NCBI GenBank assembly: GCA_946122785.1
Contig: CAMGYJ010000006.1
Location: 41,002,066 to 41,066,065 of the forward strand
Source: Linum tenue
Taxonomy: Eukaryota; Streptophyta; Magnoliopsida; Malpighiales; Linaceae
Direction of reading: 5' to 3'
DNA: 64,000 nucleotides
Shown piece after piece: positions 47,345 through 58,199 of the stretch (its first letter is position 1; each line of letters opens with the position of its first letter). Made by a program: the position numbers and the translations under genes. The notes under the pieces are model-generated. The model was not told where the DNA came from and searched no databases. It worked only from the letters and a program-made list of their open reading frames with translations.

Positions 47345-47798
47345 GATGATAGAGGACCACTCCCTCTGTGAACGGTAGAACCTCTACTTAACCCGGGTCG
47401 TGCTACAGAGATGGGACGATACCTTAATCGTCCTCAAACACTGTCAGGATTTGCGGCCATGGTCCGAGGAGCTTCAGATAATCATCATGTGCATCGAGGC
47501 TCTATCCTTCATGGCTTGCATGGAGATTCTTGACCCAGAAGGGAGGAGAGAGAAATTAGTTCTCACCCTTGAGACGTTGACCGGTCATCCATGGAGGTGT
47601 GAGAGAGTGAATGAGATTGCGGAGGTGGATGTCTGGATCAATGATCTCGTGGCTCTGCCATTCGAGTTCTTCAAGAGAATCATAGGGTCACTGAGGAGAC
47701 AAGGGATGAAAGAAAAGTACGTCACTCCAATTATTGTGTTGTATGCAAGCAATTGGATTTTGTTCTCTAAGAGAAGTGCAGAAATCGACTAGAGCAGT
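47345..47798 (+). pseudogene. BTB/NPH3-family gene, part 2
   Basis: Continues the reading EFLEM across the Copia target site as IEDHS, then reaches an in-frame TAG (47374-47376). From 47400 it reads LQRWDDTLIVLKHCQDLRPW, MACMEILDPE, and the NPH3 core VDVWINDLVALPFEFFKRI, GMKEKYVTPIIVLYASNWIL. A second in-frame TAG (47790-47792) follows EID just before the hAT insertion. Between 47360 and 47395 the family sequence is a few residues longer, so a small deletion or paired frameshifts also occurred here. Confidence 0.88.
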
Positions 47799-49099
47799 TA
47801 GGGATGGCAATTTCGACCTGATCTGTTTTACCCGATCTGTTTGGCCTAATTTGGGCGGGTCCGACCCGCCCCGTAGGCGGGGCGGGGCAGGCATAGGTAC
47901 CTCTCATCGACCCGACCTGCCCTGACCAGCCCCATTCTCTAGGGGTGTTCAAACGGTGTGGTTACCATGGTAACCGTTTTAACCAGTACTATTTGGATAA
48001 TTTGGTTTGGTTAAAGTTTTTAGCTTGTTTGGTTTAGGTGGTTTGGTTTCAGACACTCCTAACCAGCCAAACCAAATTAACCAGATAAACAATTAGCCAT
48101 ATATCTAATATATACACATACTTAATACTTTGAATAACCACTCAAGAGTTGAACGTTCATCCCTTTTAGACTCATAAAATATAAAGCTTGATATTGTTCC
48201 TATAATGTATATTTGTATATGTAGAGTGTAGACCACAACATATGAACACCTAATTTAGATAAATCTCATACATATGTTGGACGAAAACTTGAAAGCAAGG
48301 TCCTTTTCAGCCTATGGAAATTGCTAAAAGACTAAGTCAATTCAAACAAACACAAAAATTCGTTAACCCATACCATTGTGATAAATTTTGGTTAGGTGAA
48401 TACTTCTATACTAACCGTAAGATAATTGTCTTAGTTGCATGTATTTATGAAGGGTCAACTATAACTATGTCTTGATTGTTATGTTTTATTCATTATATCA
48501 ATTGTGCATTGATAAATTAACCGAAATTTTCTCACTTAATGATAATGTGATTTTATATTGGTTAATCTGGTTAACCAATTAACCAAACCGATTAAACTTT
48601 AATTTGGTTATTTTGGTTGTTGTATTAGTTTGGACGGTTTGGTTATGATGTGTATTCCATGGTTAATGAAACTTAGTCTTATTTGGTTTGGTAACAACCA
48701 TGGTAACCATTTGAACACCCCTACCATTCTCGACCTGTTCTTCCCTAAATTACATGCAATCTTAGTCAAATTACTTATGATTTTCCTCTTGTTACCTCAT
48801 ATTTTAGCTATAATAAAGTTTTAAATAAGTGAAAACCTCAATTTCTCTAATAATTTAACTACATTTTATCATATTATGGTTTCTTTTTTGGTATTTTAAT
48901 GAAAATAACGAATACTTCTAATGCTTTTCACCTAAACTATATACCCATTGGGTTGACCTGCCCCGACCGGTGCCCCATTATAAAATACCCGACCAGGACT
49001 CGACCTGCCGCGGGGCGCGTATGGGTATCGAGATACCTGCCACGGGGCGCTTATGAGTATCGAGATACCGGCCCCGAACCTGCCCCATTGCCATTCCTA
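47799..49099. mobile_element. Non-autonomous hAT element, outer copy, inside NPH3
   Basis: Ends TAGGGATGGCAAT and ATTGCCATTCCTA are inverted repeats. The flanking 8-bp sequences agagcagt (47791-47798) and agagcagc (49100-49107) match at seven positions. Without it the NPH3 reading continues in frame. Subterminal parts are rich in cgacctgcc/ggggcggg words. Excluding the inner element it is about 510 bp long and has no transposase. Confidence 0.9.
47940..48723. mobile_element. Non-autonomous hAT element, inner copy
   Basis: Inverted ends TAGGGGTGTTCAAACGGT and, inward from the right, TAGGGGTGTTCAAATGGT. A perfect 8-bp duplication, ccattctc, flanks it (47932-47939, 48724-48731). The 16-bp palindrome ggttaccatggtaacc lies near the left end and a related one near the right end. 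About 784 bp, no coding capacity. Confidence 0.93.
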
Positions 49100-50145
49100 A
49101 GAGCAGCAATTCAGCCTCGATGTTGCAAAGCATTCTTGATCTACTGGCCCTGAGAGGAAGGGGTAGCAGAGCAGTGCCTATGGGATTCTATTTCACTTTG
49201 CTCTCCAAATCAATTGAACTCGGTCTGGGGAATGACAACAAGGCAAAACTGCAAGATCAGAGAGCTACTCTGCTGCAATTCGCTCAAGTGGAGGGGTATC
49301 TTTACCCCGAGAAAAGATCATCTGATTCATCATCAATCTCTTCCAGCGAGGAAGTGATCGTCATGGAGGAAATATTTTATGGATATGTGATGTCTTCGGC
49401 GAGCCATACTCCTTCGACAAGCGGTTCACTTGTTGCAGAGCTATGGAATTATTATCTATCTCACATCGTCTCTGATCCAAAAATGGAACCAAAAAGATTC
49501 ACTGAGTTGTTAGAGACAACACCTATTTCTTGGAGACAAAGCCACGATCAACTCTACCGAGCTATCAACAGTTTCCATCAAGCGCACCAAGATTTAAACC
49601 ACGACGAAAAGGCAGCAGTCTGCAAGTACCTCAACTGTCAGAAGCTCTCTCAAGAGGCGTGTGTGGAAGCAGTTCAAAACGATATGCTACCTCTGAGATT
49701 GATCGTCGAGATTCTCTTCATTCAGTAGCTCAATACCCACAAGGCTTTTAAAGAATGCTTAGAGTCATTCAGATATGGAGAATTCTCAGGAAGCCTAAAG
49801 AGTCAAAACCTGATAGAGAGTCCATACACTACTGATGGAGCACAAGAAACACTGAGCTTCTACTTGCGCAAGGAGCTTATTACCTCCGAGCTCTCACACA
49901 AGGAGTACGAATCCACGAGCTTTCGAATTCCAAGCCTCGAACAAGAACTTGTGTCCCTAAAGAAGACCATTCACGTGAAAAAATACTTCAATGGAGACAA
50001 TATCTCTAAGCAAGAAGCAGAACCAAGCTGGTGAAGTTACAATCTGCATGAACTCTGTCAATTTGGCTTCACAGAGAAAGTATGCACGTAAGCTGCTGAA
50101 TTTTTCCCAAGGATCAGCTCCTTTGGTAGTTGAAAATCAAAGCAA
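49100..50145 (+). pseudogene. BTB/NPH3-family gene, part 3 (NPH3 C-terminal half)
   Basis: From 49120 the frame reads LQSILDLLALRGRGSRAVP, GFYFTLLSKSIELGLG, LLQFAQVEGYL, ELWNYYLSHI, YRAINSFHQAH and CKYLNCQKLSQEACVEAVQN, the conserved C-terminal half of NPH3 proteins. An in-frame TAG at 49726-49728 stops it within IQ*LNTHKAF, where the family has Q-Q or Q-L. The same frame then continues open as LNTHKAFKECLESFRYGEF and ESTSFRIPSLEQELVSLKK up to 50033. A frameshift then gives CMNSVNLASQRKYARKLL, the usual C-terminal motif, to about 50145. Three stops, all TAG, plus two frameshifts and two insertions show a pseudogene. Confidence 0.9.
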
Positions 50146-51300
50146 AAAATTCATCAATGTACTATAAGCAAAATATAGTCTTTGACACCTGTGAATCAAA
50201 TAACGAGCAAAAAAAAAAAAAAACTAAATTTCAAGCGAGATGGAAAATAAAGTGTAAACGAATAAAGGCTTGGTCGGAGAACAAGATCAACTATCAGTTG
50301 CATGTACTCCATTCTTCCAACTGCCTAGTCTACAAAGGAACTCCATTGTCAAGACTCGAGAAACATTCTTTTCTCATGTTTGAAGCAAACTACTCTTGCC
50401 AAACAACAATAATAATAAGCATGGCAAGATTTCAACCATGTTGCTAAGGAACTTGGTTGTAAATGATGTCCAAGAAATTCAGAATTCAACAATTGATGGT
50501 CTAATCTAGAAAAGAAAATAGATGGCTCATACAAACAACCATAACATCTACAAAAGAACTATTCTGAAGACAAACACAAAATTATTGAATGTAGGCCAAA
50601 CTAGGAGCAAGCATCTCTCATATTTCAGAATCCCGTATGGAACTCTTCTTATAATGCTAAGTGCCAGAACTTTCAAGCACCAACTAGATGTACTGGAGAT
50701 GCCTGTTGTAGAAAATAAGAAAATGTATCATGTGACCAATTTGGTAAAATCAAACACACAGAAGAGATCAGGCGTACATAATTAACAACGATAAAGTTTT
50801 GCATAAGTAATTCACTTTATCTTATAAGTTTTGCAATTAATATCGTCAAATAAAGTTTATCTTACTAGTGAGAATTTTACATTATAATAATCTTAGAGTT
50901 TTCGGTTGTGTGTTCAAATCCTAATAATGATTATTTATATGTTTGATTCTTTTTAATCAGTGTTGAGTTTAACAAATAAAAAGTTTGAAATGCACGAGAA
51001 TTATTTATATGTTTGATTCTTTTTAATCAATGTTGAGTTAACAAAATAAAAAACTTAAAATGCATGAGAATTGAGAAAGTTTGAAATTGTGAAGTAAAAG
51101 TGTATAATTTATAGTATTGATTGAGGATTTAAAAAGTATTTTGTTTTTATAGGGGTGATATAGGTTTATTTTTAGGTAGGGACCACTTAGGGGATTCGAA
51201 AATTGAAATCCGACCAAACATTTATGTAAACCGAGTTTTTGAAAAAGTTGAAAATTGTTGTTATAAATATAAAAATACAATCTATGATTTGTAGACTGTG
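50146..51300. other. No gene recognised; 70-bp tandem duplication
   Basis: Sequence after the NPH3 gene. The only structure noted is a tandem duplication of 70 bases: 50931-51000 and 51001-51070, sharing ttatttatatgtttgattc and a gcacgagaa/gcatgagaa end. Confidence 0.6.
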
Positions 51301-51304
51301 AGCT

Positions 51305-52033
51305 ACATATCTTTTGAGGACAATTTATTAGAACTGTCCCACTTTATCATAAGATACCAACATGCACGAGAGTCCCAAAAAGCAGGAAGGGAAAAGGTTT
51401 TGAAAGACTTATTTATCTTGAGTAGGGATGGGCATTCGGTCGGTTCAGTTTCGACCGAACCAAAATTATGAATACCCGGTCCCCAAATTCTTCCAAACCC
51501 CAAATCGAATTCGAACCGAATTATAATTCGGTTCGGTTTTATACACAAAACCGAAATTGAGAGGCTACTTGTATCTCTCACTTTTAAATTATTTTTCACC
51601 CTTAATATAAACAATAAATATGTAATTATATGCATCATCAATGATAAAATCAAACTTTTCAACACATAAGTAATAAAACATTTCAAATATTTAAGTCTAA
51701 AAACAAATACAAACATAAAAATCCACCATTTGAACTTGCAATTACAGTATTTTGGTTTTTCGGTCGGAAATTTGGAAATTCGGTTCGGTTGAAAGAACCC
51801 TGATTTCCGAAATATCCATATTTTTCTTCCAAATTCCGAACCGAATAGCATTAGTTCGGTTTCGGTTCGGTTTAATTCAGTTTCAGTTCGGGTTTACCGA
51901 AGCAGTTGCCCACCTCTAATCTTGAGGACAATCTATCTGGCTTGTCCCACTCTATCATAAGAAACAAACATGCACGAGAGTCCCAAAAAGGCGGGTATGG
52001 AGAATCTTTTAAAAGACTTATATATCTTGAGAA
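51305..52033. repeat. 115-bp tandem duplication split by a MITE
   Basis: 51305-51422 and 51919-52033 are near copies sharing catgcacgagagtccc, ttatcataag-like words and aagacttat(t/a)tatcttgag. The hAT MITE sits exactly at the boundary between the two units. Confidence 0.8.
51423..51918. mobile_element. hAT MITE with perfect 8-bp duplication
   Basis: Ends TAGGGATGGGCA and, inward from the right, TAGAGGTGGGCA. The flanks atcttgag (51415-51422) and atcttgag (51919-51926) are identical. Subterminal regions hold many ggttcggt/accgaa words. 496 bp, no coding capacity; the minus-strand open frame across it is not a gene. Confidence 0.92.
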
Positions 52034-52117
52034 AATTTTCTCTGCCCTTTTAAAAATATTTTGAGGGTTTTTTTCATCCAAATTTCTCATTTATACCGAG
52101 TTTTTGAAACTTTAGCA

Positions 52118-52640
52118 CACATTGGTTTGTTTCTTACTATTGTGATCGAGTAAGAGCAATTTACCTGGTCTTACCATTCACATAAGTGCCTCTTTGAATT
52201 CATTTTATTCTCCTCAATACTATGAGGGTCAATGCATGAAAGAGGTGTAAGAGCTGTATTTGTGCACCTTAAAGCACATTCTCAAGGTGAAACTTCATTT
52301 GATAGGGGATTGTACTGATAAACTACATCATACAGTCGTGATCCGACTCTCAATTGAATATTTTGTACCCTCATGTACAATGAATGACTATTGTCTCTCA
52401 CGTTGAGCAATTTACCGCATACTTTATTTGTTGCGTCTGCGTATTTGACTTTGTCAAGTAGAATTATTACAAAAGTACAGTCCACCCAACTTAAAACATT
52501 TAAAAGCGGGAGATTCATTGGCATACTTGGAAAATCTTATAGGGCAAATGGAGTGTTGTATATAGGCCATAGCCTCCCATACCCTAGTCTCCCTAGATCA
52601 AGTGTGATATTTATGCTCAATCATTCAAAGTAAGATGTTA
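52118..52640 (-). repeat. Decayed copy of Athila non-coding interior
   Basis: Similar in order and orientation to 41064-41530: tttgtttcttact, gatcgagtaagagcaattt, gagggtca, cgactctcaattgaat, gtacaatgaatgact and acagtccaccca. A further short match to the gagtaagagcaattt word is at 52903-52921. No LTR or coding part remains. Confidence 0.65.
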
Positions 52641-53728
52641 AATCGGATGTCGAGCTAGGGGATATAGTTAAGTTTAACAAAAGATTCAAAAATATATTGC
52701 AATTAGCACATAATATTTCATAACCTCGAACCAATTGTGGTGCTCGATGCACTCTTGGAGGTTTGACATTTTTTTGCATATGATAGAAATGAATGTACAA
52801 AAAATATTCTATGACTAGGGCGATCCTAATCATGCCCTCAAGAGGATTCCTAAAAAATTTGGTACTGTTGAACCCTTAGCTTCTCTAAAAATCCATCATA
52901 CTGTGATCGAGTAAGAGCAATTTTACTCCAGGTAATGCCAAGTAGGGTGTTGCTAAACTAGACGAAAATATGCAAAAACATTAGCTTCTTCATTGCATGT
53001 TTTGTTCCTTTTTCTCTATATCATGGTTGTCAGGTCGGTGGAAATGAATGCCGACCATTGAAACTGTTATAGTCGGTGTTGGTTATGAAACTAACTAAAA
53101 TATCACCGGTATGACACATGATCAATTTTCGTTCTTTAAACCAAATGACGAAATTAACACAAAAAAAACTGATTTATTTCATGAATTTAAAAGTTAAATA
53201 TTGATGTTATTTGTTGGATTCAAGTATAATATTTGGGCCTTGACGTTAAATGTTGTATTTAAATATGAATATTTGTCATTTTATTAAATATGAACGTATA
53301 TTGTAAATAGTTTGTCTTCAAATATGCTTAATTTGATTTGATGTTAATGATTTCTTATATCTTTACATATTTTGTCAAACCAATATGAACCGCATAAACG
53401 GATTATACTCTATTTGCACTATACGACTTGACACTTGCTAAACCGACACAACGATATAAACCTATTTGGCATCCTTACTGTTTACACGCAGATCTCAACA
53501 ACACGTTTCAAATTGTGCGTGCTTACAAATTACCGTATACTAATAGTAGACTAGTACCACACTAAAAATCACTTGTGATATCATTCTATATTTTGAAAAA
53601 TAGCTCTAATAAGAAGTTAGAATCAAGTACAAATTTCATCAAATAAGAAAATAAAAATCCCAACTACATAGGAAAAATCCTATTATCATTTCTGGTTTTT
53701 TTATTTTTGCCTCTCTTCTCCAGTTAAG
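52641..53728. other. No gene recognised
   Basis: AT-rich sequence upstream of the hnRNP gene, with no repeat ends or coding motifs that I could recognise. It should include distal promoter sequence of that gene. Confidence 0.4.
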
Positions 53729-54040
53729 TATAAATATGAGCAGACGGACCGAGGAAGAAGAAAGCTTGAAGAAAGCAAAGAACTCTCTCTCTTGAGTCTT
53801 GACCATCTTCATCCTCAATCTTTCTCTTCTTATGTCTTTGGGTGCAAGCAATTTAAACTAATTTTCTTTTCTTTCCCCCTACTGAAACTTAAAACTACCA
53901 ATTATAACGCCACATTCCATTCTCAAGATCATATCTCTTAACCAAAAAAATAAAATAAAAAATAAATTTAGTCCCCCCTTCCTGCTTCATCTTCATCTAC
54001 ATCTTCATCTATCCAATTCATTTCAGTCTCCATCCCACCT

Positions 54041-54047
54041 ATATAGT
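54041..54047 (+). promoter_or_regulatory. Probable TATA box of the hnRNP gene
   Basis: tatatag inside ccacctatatagttccc, followed by a C-rich and CT-rich leader typical of plant transcript starts; transcription would begin near 54070-54080. An alternative TATA box, tataaata at 53729-53736, is followed by a CT-rich stretch near 53780-53830 and would give a longer leader. Confidence 0.5.
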
Positions 54048-54184
54048 TCCCAATTCACGCCACAGACATCCCCCGCCCTCCTCGTTTCCCCCATTTCTTT
54101 GATTATTAAATTCCATTTCATTATTATTTAATTAATAAACCCAATTCTAGATTTCAAACAAGAGGGAAAGAGGAAGAAGAGGGC

Positions 54185-54376
54185 ATGATTTGCAGAGGGA
54201 AGGAGAACAATAATGAGCATGCCCTCTCAAATCTCGGTTCACGTGCTTTCCCTGAGATTTGGCATCTGGGTTTTGCTCGAATCGGTTCGTTGTTGTCTTC
54301 TACTTCATCAATTCCGAATTGCCCAATCTCATTTCCGTTTTACCTTATTGGGTCTTCGTTTTTCAGGTTTGGTTGA
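54185..54376 (+). CDS. Possible upstream ORF in the hnRNP leader
   Basis: A 63-codon frame starting MICRGKENNNEHALSNL in the predicted 5' leader, ending before the candidate 5'-UTR intron. If transcribed, it could lower translation of the main ORF. No known domain. Its reality depends on which promoter is used. Confidence 0.3.
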   Translation: MICRGKENNNEHALSNLGSRAFPEIWHLGFARIGSLLSSTSSIPNCPISFPFYLIGSSFFRFG

Positions 54377-54416
54377 TTGATCGCGTACTTGTTTCTTTCT
54401 TTTAGTAGCATTCGGG

Positions 54417-54524
54417 GTAAGATATTGAATATCCCATGTCTCATTTCTTCGATCGCTTTTGCTTGATCTGATCATTCATTGTTTTGATGTGGTTCCCCCT
54501 TTTCTGGGTTTTGATTGGATCCAG
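54417..54524 (+). other. Probable 5'-UTR intron of the hnRNP gene
   Basis: Donor-like gtaagatat at 54417 and acceptor-like ttgattggatccag ending at 54524, with T-rich sequence between. Leader introns are common in plant RNA-binding protein genes. Predicted from splice signals only. Confidence 0.45.
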
Positions 54525-54594
54525 GTAAAGTTTCAGAATTTCGGCAATACGAAATATAAAAAAAATAAAAATATATAATTGAAAGAAAGGGAAG

Positions 54595-56796
54595 ATGCAA
54601 GCGTCATCGGAGAATGGGAAGCTATTCATCGGCGGGATATCGTGGGACACGAACGAAGACCGGCTCCGAGAATACTTTGGGTCGTTCGGAGAGGTCGTGG
54701 AAGCCGTTATAATGAAGGATCGAGCCACCGGTCGGGCCCGCGGATTCGGTTTCGTGGTCTTCGCCGATGGAGCTGTCGCTGAGCGAGTCACTCAGGAGAA
54801 ACACAACATCGATGGAAGAATGGTTAGTTTCCTTGTTCTTTTTTTCTCTCCTTCCCTTCCTAGTTTAGTGAACAAAACGTTAGTATCAGTGGCGAGTTTG
54901 ATTGGTTGCAATGGCCGCTGGTGAACTAGTTGGCAAGGAGCTCATTGGATTAGTGACGCAAGAGCAATTGTTCATATGGGAGAATTTCATTGTCATGAGA
55001 ATGTTTGATGTCAAAATGTACTGAAAACAAGTGTTTAAGTTCCTACAGGGAGAATCTTGTCCTCGTTGTGATTGTACTTGGTTCGAGTTTGAATTAGATT
55101 AGTCATGCTAATGATCAGCGTAATGTTCATTGTTTATGAGAAGTTTAATTCTGGGATTTGCTGAAACCAAAAGTAATAGTGAAAGTTTGAGTGCAATGGC
55201 CTAATTCGTGTGAACTCGTTGAGAAGAAGCTTTTTCTTGTTCTTCAACTATATATAGGTAGAGTATATAGCGTGGGTGTGATCATAACTGACTTGATCTG
55301 GAATCAGAATAGTGATTGAAGACTTGAATGCAAAATGATCGTCGCCATGAAAAAGTCTGATTGGTATTTGCTGAGAAAAGTATTGGCATTTGGTGAAAGT
55401 TCAATTGCAAGCAATGCTCTGATCCCCGAGAATGAGTTGATAAGAAGCTATTTTTTGTGTTGTTTAAGTGTCTCTAGGTAGTGTTTTGTCCTTGATTGTT
55501 GATTAAAGAACATTGATTTTCCAATGGCACATTGATGTAATTTGACAATTTGATCAGGTGGAGGCAAAGAAGGCTGTTCCAAAGGATGATCAGAACATTC
55601 TGCACAGAACCACAAGTAGCATTATTCAATACGGTTCTCCAAGTCCAGGTCGAACCAGAAAAATCTTTGTAGGAGGATTAGCATCCACAGTCACAGAAGC
55701 TGATTTCCGTAACTACTTCGAGCAGTTTGGAACAATCACAGATGTGGTAGTTATGTATGATCATAACACGCAGAGGCCAAGAGGGTTCGGGTTCATAACA
55801 TACGATTCGGAGGAAGCAGTTGACAAAGTCCTCCACTTGAAGACCTTCCATGAACTCAATGGGAAAATGGTCGAGGTCAAGAGAGCAGTCCCCAAGGAGC
55901 TATCTCCAGCTGGTCCAAGCCGTGGCACATCTCCACTAAACAACTATGGTCTTGGTAGGGTTAGTAGCAGCTTTCTTACTGGTTACAATCAAGGATATAA
56001 CCCAGGAACAGTTGGGTATGGGCTTAGAATGGACCACGGAGGAAGGTTCAGTCCTGTTGTTGCAAGTCGAAGTGGGTATGGTCCCAATTTCGGTTCTGGT
56101 TACGGGATGGGTTTGAATTTTGAGCCAGGTTTGAGTCAAGCTGCATATGGAGGGAGTGGTGGGAACTTTAACGGCGGGTTCAGGGGGATGATGAATCATC
56201 ACCCTTATTACATCGAGAGCACAAATAGATTCAGTAATCCAATAGGGTATGATAATGCAGGTAGTAATAATGGAGGAAATACTTCTTTCTTCAGCTCGGT
56301 TACTAGGAACATGTGGGGAAATGGAGGGCTTACCAACTCTGCTGGTCTAGATGATGCTTATGTGGGTCATGGAAACACATTTGGCAACCGAAGTATAAAT
56401 TGGGGTGATGAAGTCAACAACAATGCACCCAACAATAGTCTGAATTTCTCATATGGCGGTGGAGAGAACAGCTTTAGCTTGGGGCCTTCTACAGGGAGCT
56501 ATGGAGGGGGAAGAAGCAGCAGTGGGAATAACAGTGTGATAAACCCTACTGCTTCATCAGGTGGTGGGTTTGATGGAGGATTGATAGCTGATCATCTCTA
56601 CGTTGGAGGTGGTGGTGGTGGTTCCGAAGATTATGGAGAACCCGCTTGGCGAGATGGGGGGCTTCCCCTTGGCAGTAATAATACAACTTCAGATGTTGCA
56701 GTGAAAAGCCCTTCTCCTGGGTTTGTTGGTGGCTATAGTGTTAATAAAAGACAGACAACTAGAGGTAACAAACTAAGAACACCATCTGTTGAATAA
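54595..56796 (+). CDS. hnRNP1/Musashi-type RNA-binding protein, two exons
   Basis: Exons 54595-54822 and 55558-56796 join to 488 codons; the 735-bp intron starts gttagt and ends gatcag. RRM1 (residues about 9-85) has RNP2 KLFIGGI and RNP1 RGFGFVVF and crosses the intron. RRM2 (about 110-188) has KIFVGGL and RGFGFITY. The rest is rich in Gly, Asn and Ser (GGNTSFFSSVTRN, runs of Gly) and ends GGYSVNKRQTTRG. Such proteins bind RNA and shuttle between nucleus and cytoplasm; the low-complexity tail is prone to condensation. The ATG is in atgcaagcgtcatcggag, nine codons before RRM1. Both RNP motifs are complete and no stops occur, so the gene looks functional. The splice sites and reading are typical of the Arabidopsis At4g14300/At2g33410 type. 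Confidence 0.95.
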
Positions 56797-57195
56797 AGAT
56801 TTCTTCTTTATCGTCTTATGTTGGTGGGTTTCTAATGGGCTTCTTTTTACGGCGATCTTTTGGTTTGAATCAGGAATCGCTACCTAGGTGGATCAAGCTG
56901 TTGAAGCTGGTGGAAATTACTGAGTATTAGCACAGATTTTCCCCTACATTGATAAGTATATTTACCATGTTAGTTAAAGAAGGATTTACCATGGGGTTAT
57001 TCTGGAGATGAACTGTGGAGTGCCCTGTCTCAAGAAGGAAAAGTTGGAAGTTTAAAAGCTTTAGGGATAATACATAGAAGAAGAAGTTATAAGGAAACTA
57101 TTATGTTATTGTTTTGAGTGCTTTCTAGGGGTTTTCATCGTCATTCTTAGCATTGTTGGTTAATGAGTGAAATGTACATCAGCTTGCGGCAGCCA
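56797..57195 (+). other. 3' UTR of the hnRNP gene (approximate)
   Basis: Follows the TAA stop. T-rich with tgtaca/ttgtttt words; an exact cleavage site cannot be given. It runs up to an A-tract at 57198-57218. Confidence 0.5.
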
Positions 57196-57220
57196 TACAA
57201 AAAAAAAAAAAAAAAAAAGG
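57196..57220 (+). repeat. A-tract
   Basis: About 21 consecutive A residues just after the expected end of the hnRNP transcript. Confidence 0.9.
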
Positions 57221-58199
57221 TATTGCTTTCATAGGTTTTCTTTTGTTCTTTATCGTTGGGTTTCCGTTAATGTCTCTCTGTAGCATACCTGGCAGTTTTG
57301 TGGATTATTGTCAGGTATATTTTCCTCTATGCTGTATTCCTTATCCCCCTCGGATTGTTTGTATTGTTGAGCTTGGAGCTCTAGTGCAGCTAGAGAGTAC
57401 AAAACTTGTCTAAAGGATACCCATCTACGGTTCCTCATTAATAAAAATAATATTATTACCAGATTGCTTATATTTTTTATCCGTTCTCTTCCTCCACTTT
57501 TTTCTTACTCAATATTCAAACAGAGAAGGCAATCCATTTGGGTCAAATTTTGATCTGTTCATCCCTTTTAGCTATGGATTAGATCAGTACTCCATTTATC
57601 AGAGATGATCCTTTCTATTCTCAACTTGTCTTCTTTAGACTTCTTGCAGAAGATCACCCAAGAATTGACCTCCAATGCAATGGATGCTCCTATCAATTCT
57701 CGAGGCGGGTCAAGGAGGTCAAATCCAATCAGGGCGGCCTTTACAACCTAAACCCTTAATGTGGGCTTCTAGAATATGCTGAAAGAACAAAAACTTGACA
57801 GTTTCCAACATAATTTGGGTTGGTGAACTGACTTTCCTCTGAGTTAAATATGGGTTGTGTTGTTGGCTGTGTCTTGTACCTTCTTTTTGCCGGTATATGA
57901 TGACTTTCAGTTACTCGATTGCTTGAATGGGGAAAAAGAATGTGGGAAGAGATAATCTCCCATTTGGGCAAGATAGGAGCGAATCACTTATGTTTTGATT
58001 TACCGGTGAAAACAATGCTTGGAAGTTTGGAAGATAAAGGGGGTGGGTGATCAAATTCTAACTCAACTTACTTTTCTATGTTTATCTATTTGGCAGCAGA
58101 TCCTCTCCATAATCTTATGATCAATAATCATGCATAACTTGATATATCAACATCATATAATCATTTATGAAAGGCTTCTAACATTTTTCTCTAAATTTT
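57221..58199. other. No gene recognised
   Basis: Sequence between the hnRNP gene and a dispersed repeat. Short open frames show no known domain. Confidence 0.4.

Noticed and set aside
51303..51851. 182-codon minus-strand ORF
   Set aside because: It crosses a MITE with a perfect target duplication and half of a tandem repeat, so it cannot be an ancestral gene.
57196..57220. hnRNP gene as a processed retrocopy because of the A-tract
   Set aside because: The gene keeps an intron with standard splice sites and a long promoter region, so it is not a retrocopy.
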